Positions 54,801-62,843 of a DNA stretch of 64,000 bases are shown piece by piece. The number at the start of each line of letters is the position of its first letter. The stretch's first letter is position 1. This DNA is from Desulfatitalea sp. BRH_c12 (GTDB lineage: Bacteria; Desulfobacterota; Desulfobacteria; Desulfobacterales; Desulfosarcinaceae). The translations under genes and the position numbers were made by a program. The notes beneath the pieces are model-generated. The model made no database searches. It saw only the letters and a list, made by a program, of their open reading frames with translations, and was not told the DNA's origin. The DNA lies in the NCBI GenBank assembly GCA_000961655.1, contig LADR01000089.1, positions 1-64,000 of the forward strand. Reading direction: 5' to 3'.

Positions 54801-57800
54801 TGCGTCGACCTGCGATCACGCTTCTGCACCCATGGAGCAGCTTGGCCGTCACTGGTTCAAGAACGAGCAGCCGACCACCGGCCGGTCGCAGACCCTATCG
54901 ATTCTGGCCCATTCGCCGGAGGAACTGCGCGGCTATCTTGCTCAAGCGCAACGGGTCGTTCAGGATGCGCAAACCCATCCGATGGCCGCTCGCGGCGGGG
55001 TGTGTTACCTGCCTGCCATCGCGCAGCAAAAAGGCCGCCTGGCCTTCGTTTTTCCCGGCTCGGGCAACCACTACGTGGGTATGGGCCGAACGTTGGGCGC
55101 CCATTGGCCCGAAATCTTGAGGGACATGGACGGCAGCACCGCCCGGCTCAAGGCGCAGATGCTGCCGCATTTGTACGATCCCTGGCGCAGCAATTGGTGT
55201 CCCGGTTGGCCGACCGAGAGCTACCAGGCACTGGTTGCCGATCCATTGCACCCCATTTTCGGCCAGGTGGTGTTTGGATCCCAGATGGGCGGTCTGTTGC
55301 GCGGCTTTCAGCTGCAGCCCGATGCTGTGATCGGGTATAGCCTGGGAGAGTCGGCCGGACTTTTCGCACTCGGCGCCTGGATCGATCACGGCCAGATGCT
55401 CGCGCGTCTGGCGGCCTCCGATCTTTTTAAAACCGAATTGTGCGGACCGCTGCTTTCTCTCAAACGCGCCTGGGGGCTCGCTGCCGATCAAGAGGTGCAC
55501 TGGGTGGCCGCCGTGGTCAACCGGCCGGCCGAACAAGTCGATCGGGCCATCGCGCACGCTCAGCATGTCCGCCGGCTCATCATCAACACGCCCAATGAAT
55601 GCGTCATCGGCGGAATTGCGGACGCGGTCGCCAAGGTCATTGCCGCACTGGGCTGCGAGGCCCTCTATTTGGACGGCGTGGTCACGGTGCATTGCGATGC
55701 GGCGCAACCGGTGGCGCAGGCCTACAAGGACTTGCATCGGTTTGCGACCCACGCTGTTCCCGGCGTTCAGTTTTACAGTTGCGCGCGCGGCGAATCCTAT
55801 GCGCTGACCTCCGAAAGCGCGGCCGATTCGATTCTGCGCCAGGCCCTGCACGGTTTCGATTTTCCGCGCACCATTGGGCAGGCGTACACGGACGGGGTCC
55901 GCGTGTTTGTCGAGGTGGGCCCGCAATCTTCGTGCACGCGCATGATCCGGCAGATTCTGGGCGATCGGCCCCATCTGGCAGTCGCAGCCAATGTGCGCGG
56001 CGAAGATGAGTGCCTGACGCTGCTCAAATGCCTGGGAACCGTGGCGGCTGCCGGGATGGATGTGGACATGGCCCTATTGTATGACTATGCGCAGGGTCCA
56101 GGGTCGCGCCGGGGTTCGGCGCCGGCAGAGGCAAACCGCAAGACGATCCGTGTCAAAGTGGGCGGCCGGCCGCTGCAATTGCCGCCGCTGCCCATCGAAA
56201 AAAACGATCCGCAACTGTCGACAACCGGCCCTGCCCCGGTATCGCCGCAGCCGGCGGATATGGCTGACATCGCGCCCATGCCTGCTGCGCCACCGCCATC
56301 GAATGCCGCTCCCTCGGCGGTTTCCGAGTTTCAGTCCCTGCTGGCCACCTTCGATGCCAATGTGGCGGCCACAGCACAGGTTCACGAACAATTTCTGGAT
56401 CTTTCCCAGGAGATGACCCGGCGGTTCGCGGAAACGTTCCAGTTGCAAAACCATTTGATCGGGGTGATAGCCGACCTGGGTGGCGGGACTATCTCGGCCC
56501 CTTCCGAACCGGTGGCCTTTACCCGCGAACAGTGCATGGAATTCGCGGTCGGGTCGGTCGGCAAGGTGCTCGGCCCCGCATTCGATGTGATCGACACCTA
56601 TAAGTGCAGGGTGCGCCTGCCCGATGAGCCTTTGATGCTGGTCGATCGCATCATGCTGGTGGAAGGCGAAAAAGGGGCTCTCGGGCCGGGGCGTCTGGTC
56701 ACCGAACATGACGTGCTGCCCGGTGCCTGGTACCTGGACGGCGGTCGTGCGCCGGTATGCATTTCCGTGGAGGCCGGCCAGGCCGATCTTTTTCTGAGCA
56801 GCTATCTGGGCATCGACCACCAGGTCAAGGGCGAACGCGCCTATCGGCTGCTCGACGCCAAAATTCAATTTCATCGCGGGCTGCCCCGCGCCGGCGAAAC
56901 GATCCGCTACGATATCCATATCGATAAGTTCGTCAAGCAGGGCGCCACATACCTTTTCTTTTTCCGTTTCGAAGGCCATATCGACGGGCAGCATCTGATC
57001 ACCATGACCGAGGGCTGCGCCGGCTTTTTCACCGAACAGGAGGTGGCCAACTCCGGCGGCATCATCCTGACCGACGAAGATCGTGCACCCGCGACGGCCA
57101 TCGGCGGAAAGCCATTTTTTCCGATCTTGCCATTGCCTGACAGGGAAACATTTCACGACGCTCAGATCGAAGCCCTGCGCAGCGGCGATGCCGCCGCCTG
57201 TTTCGGTCCGGATTTCGCTGGGGTAACCCTGCCCGATTCTTTGTGCCTGCCCCAAGGGCGCATGCGCCTGATCGACCGCATCGTGGCTTGCGATCCTGCC
57301 GGCGGCCGCTGGGGCAAAGGGCTCATCAAAGCCGAAGCCGATATCCAACCGGATGCCTGGTTTTTGACCTGCCATTTTGTGGATGACAAGGTCATGCCGG
57401 GGACGCTGATGTACGAGTGCTGCGCCCATACCCTGCGCGTGCTGCTGTCGCGCCTGGGGTGGGTCACCGACAGCAGCGCGGTCGCTTACGAACCGGTGCC
57501 GGAGGTGCCCTGCCGCTTAAAGTGCCGCGGGCCGGTGACGCCGCAGACACGCCACGTGCATTACGTGGTGGAGATCAAGGAAATGGGCTATCGTCCCGAA
57601 CCGTACGTCCTGGCCGACGCCCACATGTATGCCGACGGCGACTATATCGTGTTCTTCAAAGATATGTCGCTGCAGATGACCGGTTTGAGCCAAGCGGGCA
57701 TCGAAGATTTCTGGCGCCGCCGCGGACAGTCAAATCGACTGTCGACGCCCGCACAACCGCCGGTTTTGGCTGCAATCGGCCCAAAGCCCCCCCTGTTCAC

Positions 57801-58923
57801 GCGCGCGCATATTCTGGAATTTGCCCAGGGCCGCCCCTCCAAGGCCTTTGGGGAACCATACGCCCCGTTCGACGACCAGCGTCGCATTGCCCGTTTACCC
57901 GCCCCGCCCTATTGCTTCATGGATCGTGTGACGGCCATCGAGCCGGAACCGTGGGTGGTCAAAGCGGACGGTTGGATCGAGGCCCAGTATGATATGCGGG
58001 CCGATGACTGGTATTTTACGGCTGACCGCAGCGGCGTGATGCCCTTTTGTATCCTGCTGGAAATCGCCTTGCAGCCCTGCGGCTGGCTGGCGGCCTATGT
58101 CGGCTCCGCCTTGCGTAGCCGCCAGGATCTGAAATTCCGCAATCTGGGGGGCCGGGCCACACTTTACGAAAACCTGCTGCCTGCCGACCGGACGCTGACC
58201 ATGCGGGCACGCATCTCCAAAGTATCGGAGGCGGCCGACATGATCATTGAAAATTTCGACTTCGAAGTCCACGACGGGGACAAGCCGGTATACAGCGGCA
58301 CGACCTATTTCGGATTTTTCACGGCGCAGGCGCTCGCTCAGCAAGTGGGACTGCGCGAGGCGGTCTATCGGCCCGATGAGGACACCCATCAGGCTGACAT
58401 CGTTGCACGGCTGGCTGACGAAGCCCCCTTGGTGCCGGACGATGTTCAGCCGGGCACTATTGGTCAGCCCCAGGGGTTGGTGATGCCGGCCAAGGCGTTG
58501 CGCATGATCGACAGCATCGACCTTTTCCAGGCCACTGGCGGGCCGCAAGGCTTGGGCTATGTGCGCGGCCGCAAACAGGTGGACCCATCCGAGTGGTTTT
58601 TCAAGGCCCATTTTTACCAGGATCCGGTCTGTCCCGGCTCTCTGGGGGTCGAGTCTTTCCTGCAGCTGATCAAATACGCCGCCATGCAACGTTGGCCTGA
58701 ATTGCGGGAATCCCATCGTTTCGAAATGGCGAGCGGCCAAGCGCATGAATGGCAATACCGCGGACAGGTCGTGCCAACCAACCGCACTGTGACGGTCGAG
58801 GCCGTGATCACGCGGGTGGCCGAAGGTCTCCAACCGCTGATGGTGGCCGATGGGTGGTTGCAGGTGGATGGCCTGTACATCTATAAGATGGTCGGATTCG
58901 GGTTGCGGCTGGTTGCTATATAA
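51883..58923 (+). CDS. pfaC: PfaC-type megasynthase: KS - CLF - AT - DH - DH
   Basis: 2,346 residues. Active KS at about 8-460 with DAACASS (Cys193), CHGAGT (His327) and GHLLTAAG (His366). A second KS-like domain (about 480-925) has VSEEEASGL where the Cys would be (Glu673), so it is a chain-length factor. AT domain about 1045-1370 with FPGSGNHYVGMG and GYSLGES (Ser1153), PfaB-like. After an Ala/Pro linker come four FabA-like hotdogs forming two dehydratase didomains; the catalytic His lies in CHFVDDKVMPGTLMYE (His1831) and AHFYQDPVCPGSLG (His2243). This order equals the Pfa3 proteins of myxobacteria, but without their C-terminal acyltransferase (AGPAT). With PfaA and PfaD it would make polyunsaturated chains. 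oleA follows 260 bases downstream. ATG at 51889 is an equally possible start. Confidence 0.92.
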   Translation: MCMQKEVPIAIVSMAGVFPRATGIEQFWRNIVDKVDATEVVPTHRWCGPLDWVYDRAPAPDKAYSKRACLIDGFRFDGSDMAIDPAEVAGLDPLYQWVLYATGDALRHCDVSKVDKKRVGAILAAIALPTRSSSALASKLFGAQLLGSLLPAQNAPAISAIESLRDRVVARPASLVCSAFGLGGTAYTLDAACASSLYALKLACDELRGGRADAMITGGVSAADCLYTQIGFSQLRALSPSGRCAPFDRTADGLVVGEGAGILVLKRLDDALRDQDTIYGVIRGIGLSNDMRGNLLAPESDGQLRAMRAAYSEAGWQPWDVDYIECHGAGTLVGDATELKSLRTLWQAADSAHRCAIGSVKSMIGHLLTAAGAAGLIKTLLGLQRHILPPSLKFERPAEGSPLIDSPFAVQTTAAPWLPKDASAPRRAAVSAFGFGGINGHVLIEEWPRPSDGSACQKVPTVAVTHTRATERRSDAIAIVGMDLCLGSLQSVQAFQQAVFAGHSALRAVPAERWKAPGTMRELFGTAAAIGGFMQEIVVAIGEFQIPPGEIADILPQQLLMLKTAAGAIHDAGLPLREPRARMGAIIGIGFDYEATNFHLRWVLPQLLEEWRRHYGWTVAAEKLEQWLERAKDACGPPLTPSRTLGALGGIVASRIAREFRLGGPSFVVSEEEASGLRAVEIAMRMLRSRQTDAMLVGAVDLAGDERNLATLLARGDVSPSGMVRPFDHNADGTLPGEGAVALVLKRLEDAQADGDRIYAVIRGVGSARGNDAPALPAAYRESLAHALDDARISADTVTLVETHGSAIVSEDAVEAEALTSFMRNAGGRAPEHAVSISALKPLVGHTGATSGLASLAKTSLCLFHHLLPAMPHFDTAGQRQLQEGPFHFPRQTTYWAGNREEGARTAVVAAMTGDGNCMHAVLAQSDAAGSTPTGPVLNQRRRPMGPLPYALFVVKGDSKEDLMAGLRRVEQLASTCDHASAPMEQLGRHWFKNEQPTTGRSQTLSILAHSPEELRGYLAQAQRVVQDAQTHPMAARGGVCYLPAIAQQKGRLAFVFPGSGNHYVGMGRTLGAHWPEILRDMDGSTARLKAQMLPHLYDPWRSNWCPGWPTESYQALVADPLHPIFGQVVFGSQMGGLLRGFQLQPDAVIGYSLGESAGLFALGAWIDHGQMLARLAASDLFKTELCGPLLSLKRAWGLAADQEVHWVAAVVNRPAEQVDRAIAHAQHVRRLIINTPNECVIGGIADAVAKVIAALGCEALYLDGVVTVHCDAAQPVAQAYKDLHRFATHAVPGVQFYSCARGESYALTSESAADSILRQALHGFDFPRTIGQAYTDGVRVFVEVGPQSSCTRMIRQILGDRPHLAVAANVRGEDECLTLLKCLGTVAAAGMDVDMALLYDYAQGPGSRRGSAPAEANRKTIRVKVGGRPLQLPPLPIEKNDPQLSTTGPAPVSPQPADMADIAPMPAAPPPSNAAPSAVSEFQSLLATFDANVAATAQVHEQFLDLSQEMTRRFAETFQLQNHLIGVIADLGGGTISAPSEPVAFTREQCMEFAVGSVGKVLGPAFDVIDTYKCRVRLPDEPLMLVDRIMLVEGEKGALGPGRLVTEHDVLPGAWYLDGGRAPVCISVEAGQADLFLSSYLGIDHQVKGERAYRLLDAKIQFHRGLPRAGETIRYDIHIDKFVKQGATYLFFFRFEGHIDGQHLITMTEGCAGFFTEQEVANSGGIILTDEDRAPATAIGGKPFFPILPLPDRETFHDAQIEALRSGDAAACFGPDFAGVTLPDSLCLPQGRMRLIDRIVACDPAGGRWGKGLIKAEADIQPDAWFLTCHFVDDKVMPGTLMYECCAHTLRVLLSRLGWVTDSSAVAYEPVPEVPCRLKCRGPVTPQTRHVHYVVEIKEMGYRPEPYVLADAHMYADGDYIVFFKDMSLQMTGLSQAGIEDFWRRRGQSNRLSTPAQPPVLAAIGPKPPLFTRAHILEFAQGRPSKAFGEPYAPFDDQRRIARLPAPPYCFMDRVTAIEPEPWVVKADGWIEAQYDMRADDWYFTADRSGVMPFCILLEIALQPCGWLAAYVGSALRSRQDLKFRNLGGRATLYENLLPADRTLTMRARISKVSEAADMIIENFDFEVHDGDKPVYSGTTYFGFFTAQALAQQVGLREAVYRPDEDTHQADIVARLADEAPLVPDDVQPGTIGQPQGLVMPAKALRMIDSIDLFQATGGPQGLGYVRGRKQVDPSEWFFKAHFYQDPVCPGSLGVESFLQLIKYAAMQRWPELRESHRFEMASGQAHEWQYRGQVVPTNRTVTVEAVITRVAEGLQPLMVADGWLQVDGLYIYKMVGFGLRLVAI

Positions 58924-58987
58924 AATGATAGCATGGTTTTAGCACCCATTTGAATTAGTTACGCATTCCGCTCCAGGGATTATGGGC

Positions 58988-59051
58988 GAAGTGTTAAGTG
59001 TAAAGGGAGGCATTCTGTCGATTTGACATGCTCACCCCCCATGTTGCACGC
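58988..59051 (-). repeat. Interspersed intergenic repeat, copy 3 (inverted)
   Basis: Read on the minus strand, it has the same order of segments as the copy at 26147-26227: CAACATGGGGGGTGAGCAT, TCGACAGAATGCCTCCC, TTTACACTTAACACTTC. It lies between pfaC and oleA. Confidence 0.7.
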
Positions 59052-59070
59052 TTTTACGTGCATGTTTTGT
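59045..59070 (+). terminator. Weak hairpin between pfaC and oleA
   Basis: Stem TGCACG/CGTGCA (59045-59050 with 59057-59062), loop CTTTTA, followed by TGTTTTGTT. It could attenuate pfaC transcripts before oleA or mark oleA as a separate unit. Confidence 0.4.
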
Positions 59071-59183
59071 TAAAGGTTTTAAGAATTACAACGTAACCTT
59101 CTTATGACACCCTATACCTGTGTCATACTGGAGTGACGTGCATAACCAGATTACACCATTAATTGAGTTGATTGGAATCAGGA

Positions 59184-60224
59184 ATGCGTTACACGAAGGT
59201 TCGTATTGCCGGGTTCGGCTACGAGTTGGCACCCAATGTCGTTACCACGGAAGATTTGGAGAAACGTCTTGCACCGGTCTATGAAAAGCTGCATCTGCAG
59301 CCCGGGCAACTCCAGGTGCTCACAGGCATCGAGGAACGCCGTTTCTGGGATCCGGACGCACGCCTGTCCGAAGGCGCTGTGCGGGCCGGGCAAAAAGCGT
59401 TGACCGCGGCCGCCATCGCGCCGCAAGATATCGGCATGCTGATTTATGGCGGGGTGTGCCGCGAGAACCTGGAGCCGGCGACCGCCTGTGCCGTGGCCAA
59501 CGGGTTGCGCCTGGGCGGCGGCGCACAGATATACGACGTGTCCAATGCCTGTCTGGGGGTGCTCAACGGCATGGTGCAGATCGCCAATGCCATTGAACTG
59601 GGCCAGATCGGCGCCGGAATGGTCGTGTCGTGCGAGTCGTCCCGCCAAATTGTCGACATGACCATCGACCGTCTGCTGAAAACGGGCAGCATGGAAGTTT
59701 TCAAAGAGACGATCGCCACACTGACGGGCGGCTCGGGTGCCGTGGCGGTCGTGTTGTGTGACGCCTCAGATCCGGCACAAGGTCGCCGGTTGCTGGGCGG
59801 GGTGGCACGCAGCGCCACGCAGCATCACGGCTTATGCACCTGGGGACCGGACACTGGCATACCGGCAAGCCTGCCTCTGGTGATGCGGACCGATTCGGTG
59901 GGCGTTCTCAAGCACGGGGTGACGTTGGGCCTTGAAACCTACCGGGCGTTCCGGCAAGTACTGGGCTGGTCCGACGACCAGCCCGACAAGGTGATTTGCC
60001 ATCAAGTCGGCTCGGCCCATCAGCGCACGATTCTGGATGCCATTCGCATCGACCCATCCAAGGATTACACAACCTTCCGCTATCTCGGCAATATCGGAAC
60101 CGTATCGCTGCCGATAACGGCCGCCATCGCCGACGAGCGACAGTTCCTGCAGCCTGGCGACCTGGTGGGCTTTTTGGGTATCGGCAGCGGTCTGAACTGC
60201 ATGATGCTGGGGATTCGATGGTAA
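59184..60224 (+). CDS. oleA: OleA, acyl-CoA head-to-head condensing enzyme (thiolase superfamily)
   Basis: 346 residues from ATG at 59184 (an in-frame TTG at 59172 is possible). A KAS III-like fold with Cys123 in SNACLG, Glu97 in RENLEPA, His273 in CHQVGSAH and Asn303 in LGNIG. The spacings Glu-to-Cys (26) and His-to-Asn (30) match what I recall for Xanthomonas OleA (E117, C143, H285, N315), so the full catalytic set is present. It performs non-decarboxylative Claisen condensation of two fatty acyl-CoAs to a 2-alkyl-3-ketoacid. First of oleABCD; overlaps oleB by 7 bases. Confidence 0.94.
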   Translation: MRYTKVRIAGFGYELAPNVVTTEDLEKRLAPVYEKLHLQPGQLQVLTGIEERRFWDPDARLSEGAVRAGQKALTAAAIAPQDIGMLIYGGVCRENLEPATACAVANGLRLGGGAQIYDVSNACLGVLNGMVQIANAIELGQIGAGMVVSCESSRQIVDMTIDRLLKTGSMEVFKETIATLTGGSGAVAVVLCDASDPAQGRRLLGGVARSATQHHGLCTWGPDTGIPASLPLVMRTDSVGVLKHGVTLGLETYRAFRQVLGWSDDQPDKVICHQVGSAHQRTILDAIRIDPSKDYTTFRYLGNIGTVSLPITAAIADERQFLQPGDLVGFLGIGSGLNCMMLGIRW

Positions 60225-61120
60225 TTATGGACACACCTATCCTGAACGATGCCGTGGCCCGTCTCTATCCGTTCACATCCAACTACCTGGCGTTGAACGG
60301 ATTGCGCTATCACTACCTGGACGAAGGGTCCGGAGAACCGCTGATCATGCTGCACGGCAATCCGACCTGGTCCTTCTATTTTCGCGCCTTGGTGTCAGCG
60401 CTGAAAACAGAGTACCGCGTTATCGTACCGGATCATATGGGCTGCGGCTTGTCGGACAAGCCCACCTTAGCGCAGTACGATTTCCGCCTGCAAAGGCGTA
60501 TTGCGGATTTGGGAATGCTGATCGATCACCTGAAAATAGATCGCCCGATCACGATCATCGCACATGATTGGGGCGGAATGATCGGTCTGGGATGGGCGCT
60601 GAACAATCTGCAGCGCGTGGGCCGTCTGGTGTTGATGAACACGGCCGGCTTTTTTCCACCTTCGGGCAAATCGATCCCGCATCGTTTGCGCCTGATCCGC
60701 ACGCCCAACCCGGTCATGGAACGTATCGTCCTGCATTTGAATCTTTTCGCCCGCGCGGCCATTTACATGGCTCCCCGCCGCCGGCTGTCGGCCGCGGTCC
60801 GGGCCGGCCTGCTCGCGCCCTACAACACGCCGCACAACCGGTTGGCCACGCTGAAGTTCGTCCAGGATATCCCCTTGAACGAGAAAGATCCCAGCGGGCC
60901 GATCGTATCCGCTGTCGACCGCAATCTTGCACGGATCACCCAGCGGCCGGTAATGCTGGTCTGGGGGGCCCACGATTTCGTTTTTGATCGCCACTATTTC
61001 AATGAATGGCAACGGCGCGTACCCCACGCCCAGAGCCACTGGCTGCCCGAAGCAGGCCACTATTTGCTCGAAGACGCCCCGCACAAAATCGCCGGCCTGA
61101 TTCGTGAATTCTTGAAATAG
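60218..61120 (+). CDS. oleB: OleB, beta-lactone decarboxylase (haloalkane dehalogenase-like alpha/beta hydrolase)
   Basis: 300 residues from ATG at 60218 (GGGGA upstream; ATG 60227 is an alternative). Oxyanion region LHGNPTWSFYFR, nucleophile Asp117 in AHDWGG, and C-terminal LVWGAHDFVFD and GHYLLED with the catalytic His. It decarboxylates cis-beta-lactones to cis-olefins. In some lineages OleB is fused to OleC; here it is separate. It starts within the end of oleA and ends 28 bases before oleC. Confidence 0.93.
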   Translation: MVIMDTPILNDAVARLYPFTSNYLALNGLRYHYLDEGSGEPLIMLHGNPTWSFYFRALVSALKTEYRVIVPDHMGCGLSDKPTLAQYDFRLQRRIADLGMLIDHLKIDRPITIIAHDWGGMIGLGWALNNLQRVGRLVLMNTAGFFPPSGKSIPHRLRLIRTPNPVMERIVLHLNLFARAAIYMAPRRRLSAAVRAGLLAPYNTPHNRLATLKFVQDIPLNEKDPSGPIVSAVDRNLARITQRPVMLVWGAHDFVFDRHYFNEWQRRVPHAQSHWLPEAGHYLLEDAPHKIAGLIREFLK

Positions 61121-61148
61121 CATCCAAACGGGTGTTATATGTGCCGCC

Positions 61149-62843
61149 ATGCAATCATTCGATGAAACGATCCCGTTGACCGAAGACGACGCGGCTCAGC
61201 CGTTTGTCAATGTGGCCATGCGCCTGAAAACCATGGCCAGAATCCAACCCTATCGCCGGGCAGTGGTTTCCCCGGCCGGCCGGGACCGGCATGGACGCGT
61301 GGCTTACAGCCATCTTACCTTCCGCCAGCTCGACCGCGAGTCCGACTGCTTTGCCCATGGCCTGGAAGCCGCCGGCATCAAGCGCGGCACGCGCACCATC
61401 TTGATGGTGCGGCCAAGCCTGGAATTTTTCGCGCTCACGTACGCCATGTTAAAAGTGGGTGCCGTTTTCGTGATGGTCGACCCCGGCATGGGCGTCGGCC
61501 GCATGCTGGCCTGCCTGCGCGATAGCCGCGCCCAGGCGCTGGTCGGCATCCCGCCGGCGCACGTATTGAGGACTCTTTACCGATCATCGTTCCGTACGGT
61601 CAAGACCGCCGTGACTGTCGGCCGCCGCTGGTTCTGGCGCGGTTTGACCTTGAAAGATGTCCGCCAACTGCCGTGGCAGCCCTACAACGTGGCCAACACC
61701 AACAAAGATGAGATGGCCGCTATTTTATTCACGACCGGCAGCACTGGCGCGGCCAAAGGGGCCATCTACACACATGGCGTCTTCGATGCCCAGGTGCGCC
61801 TGATCAAAACGCAGTTCGGCATCTCTCCGGATGAAATCGATCTGCCCACCTTTCCGCTCTTTGCGCTCTTCGATGTGGCCTTGGGCATGACTGCCGTCAT
61901 CCCGGATATGGACCCCACCCGGCCGGCCCAGGTCAACCCGCAGAAAATCATCGAGGCGGTGCTCAACCAGGGCGTCACCAATATGTTCGCTTCGCCGGCG
62001 CTGCTCAACCGCGTGGGCCGCTACGGAAATACCAACGGGACCAAACTGCCTTCTTTGAAGCGCATTATTTCGGCCGGTGCGCCTGCTGCGCCCGCAACGA
62101 TTGCGCAATTCGCCGCTCTGCTCGAAGAGGATGCCGAAATCCACACGGGCTATGGCGCCACCGAAGCCATGCCGGTCTCTTCATTCGGCAGCAAGGAGAT
62201 TCTTTCCGAAACTGCCGCGTTGACCGAGCAAGGCTTCGGCATTTGCGTCGGCCGGCCGATCCAAGAACTGGCTGTGAGAATCATCAAAATCTCCGACGCC
62301 CCCATCGATGCATGGTCCGATGCGCTGGTGGTGGCTGACGGCGAAATCGGCGAAATCACCGTCAGCGGCGATATCGTCACCAAAGGCTATTTCCAACGGC
62401 CGCTCGATGATGCCATGTCCAAGATCAGAGACAATGGCCGCATTTGGCACCGTATGGGAGATCTGGGCTGGAAAGACAAGAAGGAACGCATCTGGTTTTG
62501 CGGCCGCAAAGGACATCGGGTGATCACGCCCGAAGGAACGCTGTTTACAATTCCCTGCGAAGCAATTTTCAACAATCATCCGGCGGTGTTCCGCAGCGCC
62601 CTGGTCGGAGTGGGCCAAGCGCCGCGGCAGCGACCGGTGATCTGCATCGAGGTGGAAGCGGATCATCGCCGCGACGACCGTGAACGGTTGACCCGTGATC
62701 TGCTTGAAATGGCCAAGCAAAATATTCTGACCGAGCGGATCGACACCTTCATGTTCCATCCTGGTTTTCCGGTGGATATCCGCCACAACTCAAAAATATT
62801 CCGTGAAAAATTAGCGACATGGGCGCAGCGCAGACTTCAATGA
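61149..62843 (+). CDS. oleC: OleC, beta-lactone synthetase (AMP-binding superfamily)
   Basis: 564 residues. Acyl-adenylate-forming enzyme with the phosphate loop FTTGSTGAAKGA (about residue 195), HTGYGATEAMPVS, WHRMGDLGWKD and a C-terminal Lys in HNSKIFREKL. OleC uses ATP to close 2-alkyl-3-hydroxyacids into beta-lactones. The N-terminus (PFVNVAMRLKTMARIQPYRRAVV) fits OleC rather than ordinary acyl-CoA ligases. Its stop overlaps the oleD start (ATGA). Confidence 0.93.
   Translation: MQSFDETIPLTEDDAAQPFVNVAMRLKTMARIQPYRRAVVSPAGRDRHGRVAYSHLTFRQLDRESDCFAHGLEAAGIKRGTRTILMVRPSLEFFALTYAMLKVGAVFVMVDPGMGVGRMLACLRDSRAQALVGIPPAHVLRTLYRSSFRTVKTAVTVGRRWFWRGLTLKDVRQLPWQPYNVANTNKDEMAAILFTTGSTGAAKGAIYTHGVFDAQVRLIKTQFGISPDEIDLPTFPLFALFDVALGMTAVIPDMDPTRPAQVNPQKIIEAVLNQGVTNMFASPALLNRVGRYGNTNGTKLPSLKRIISAGAPAAPATIAQFAALLEEDAEIHTGYGATEAMPVSSFGSKEILSETAALTEQGFGICVGRPIQELAVRIIKISDAPIDAWSDALVVADGEIGEITVSGDIVTKGYFQRPLDDAMSKIRDNGRIWHRMGDLGWKDKKERIWFCGRKGHRVITPEGTLFTIPCEAIFNNHPAVFRSALVGVGQAPRQRPVICIEVEADHRRDDRERLTRDLLEMAKQNILTERIDTFMFHPGFPVDIRHNSKIFREKLATWAQRRLQ

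Noticed and set aside
54895-57429. Long minus-strand open frames (359 and 451 codons) inside pfaC
   Set aside because: Shadow frames of a GC-rich coding region; the plus strand carries continuous AT and DH domains.
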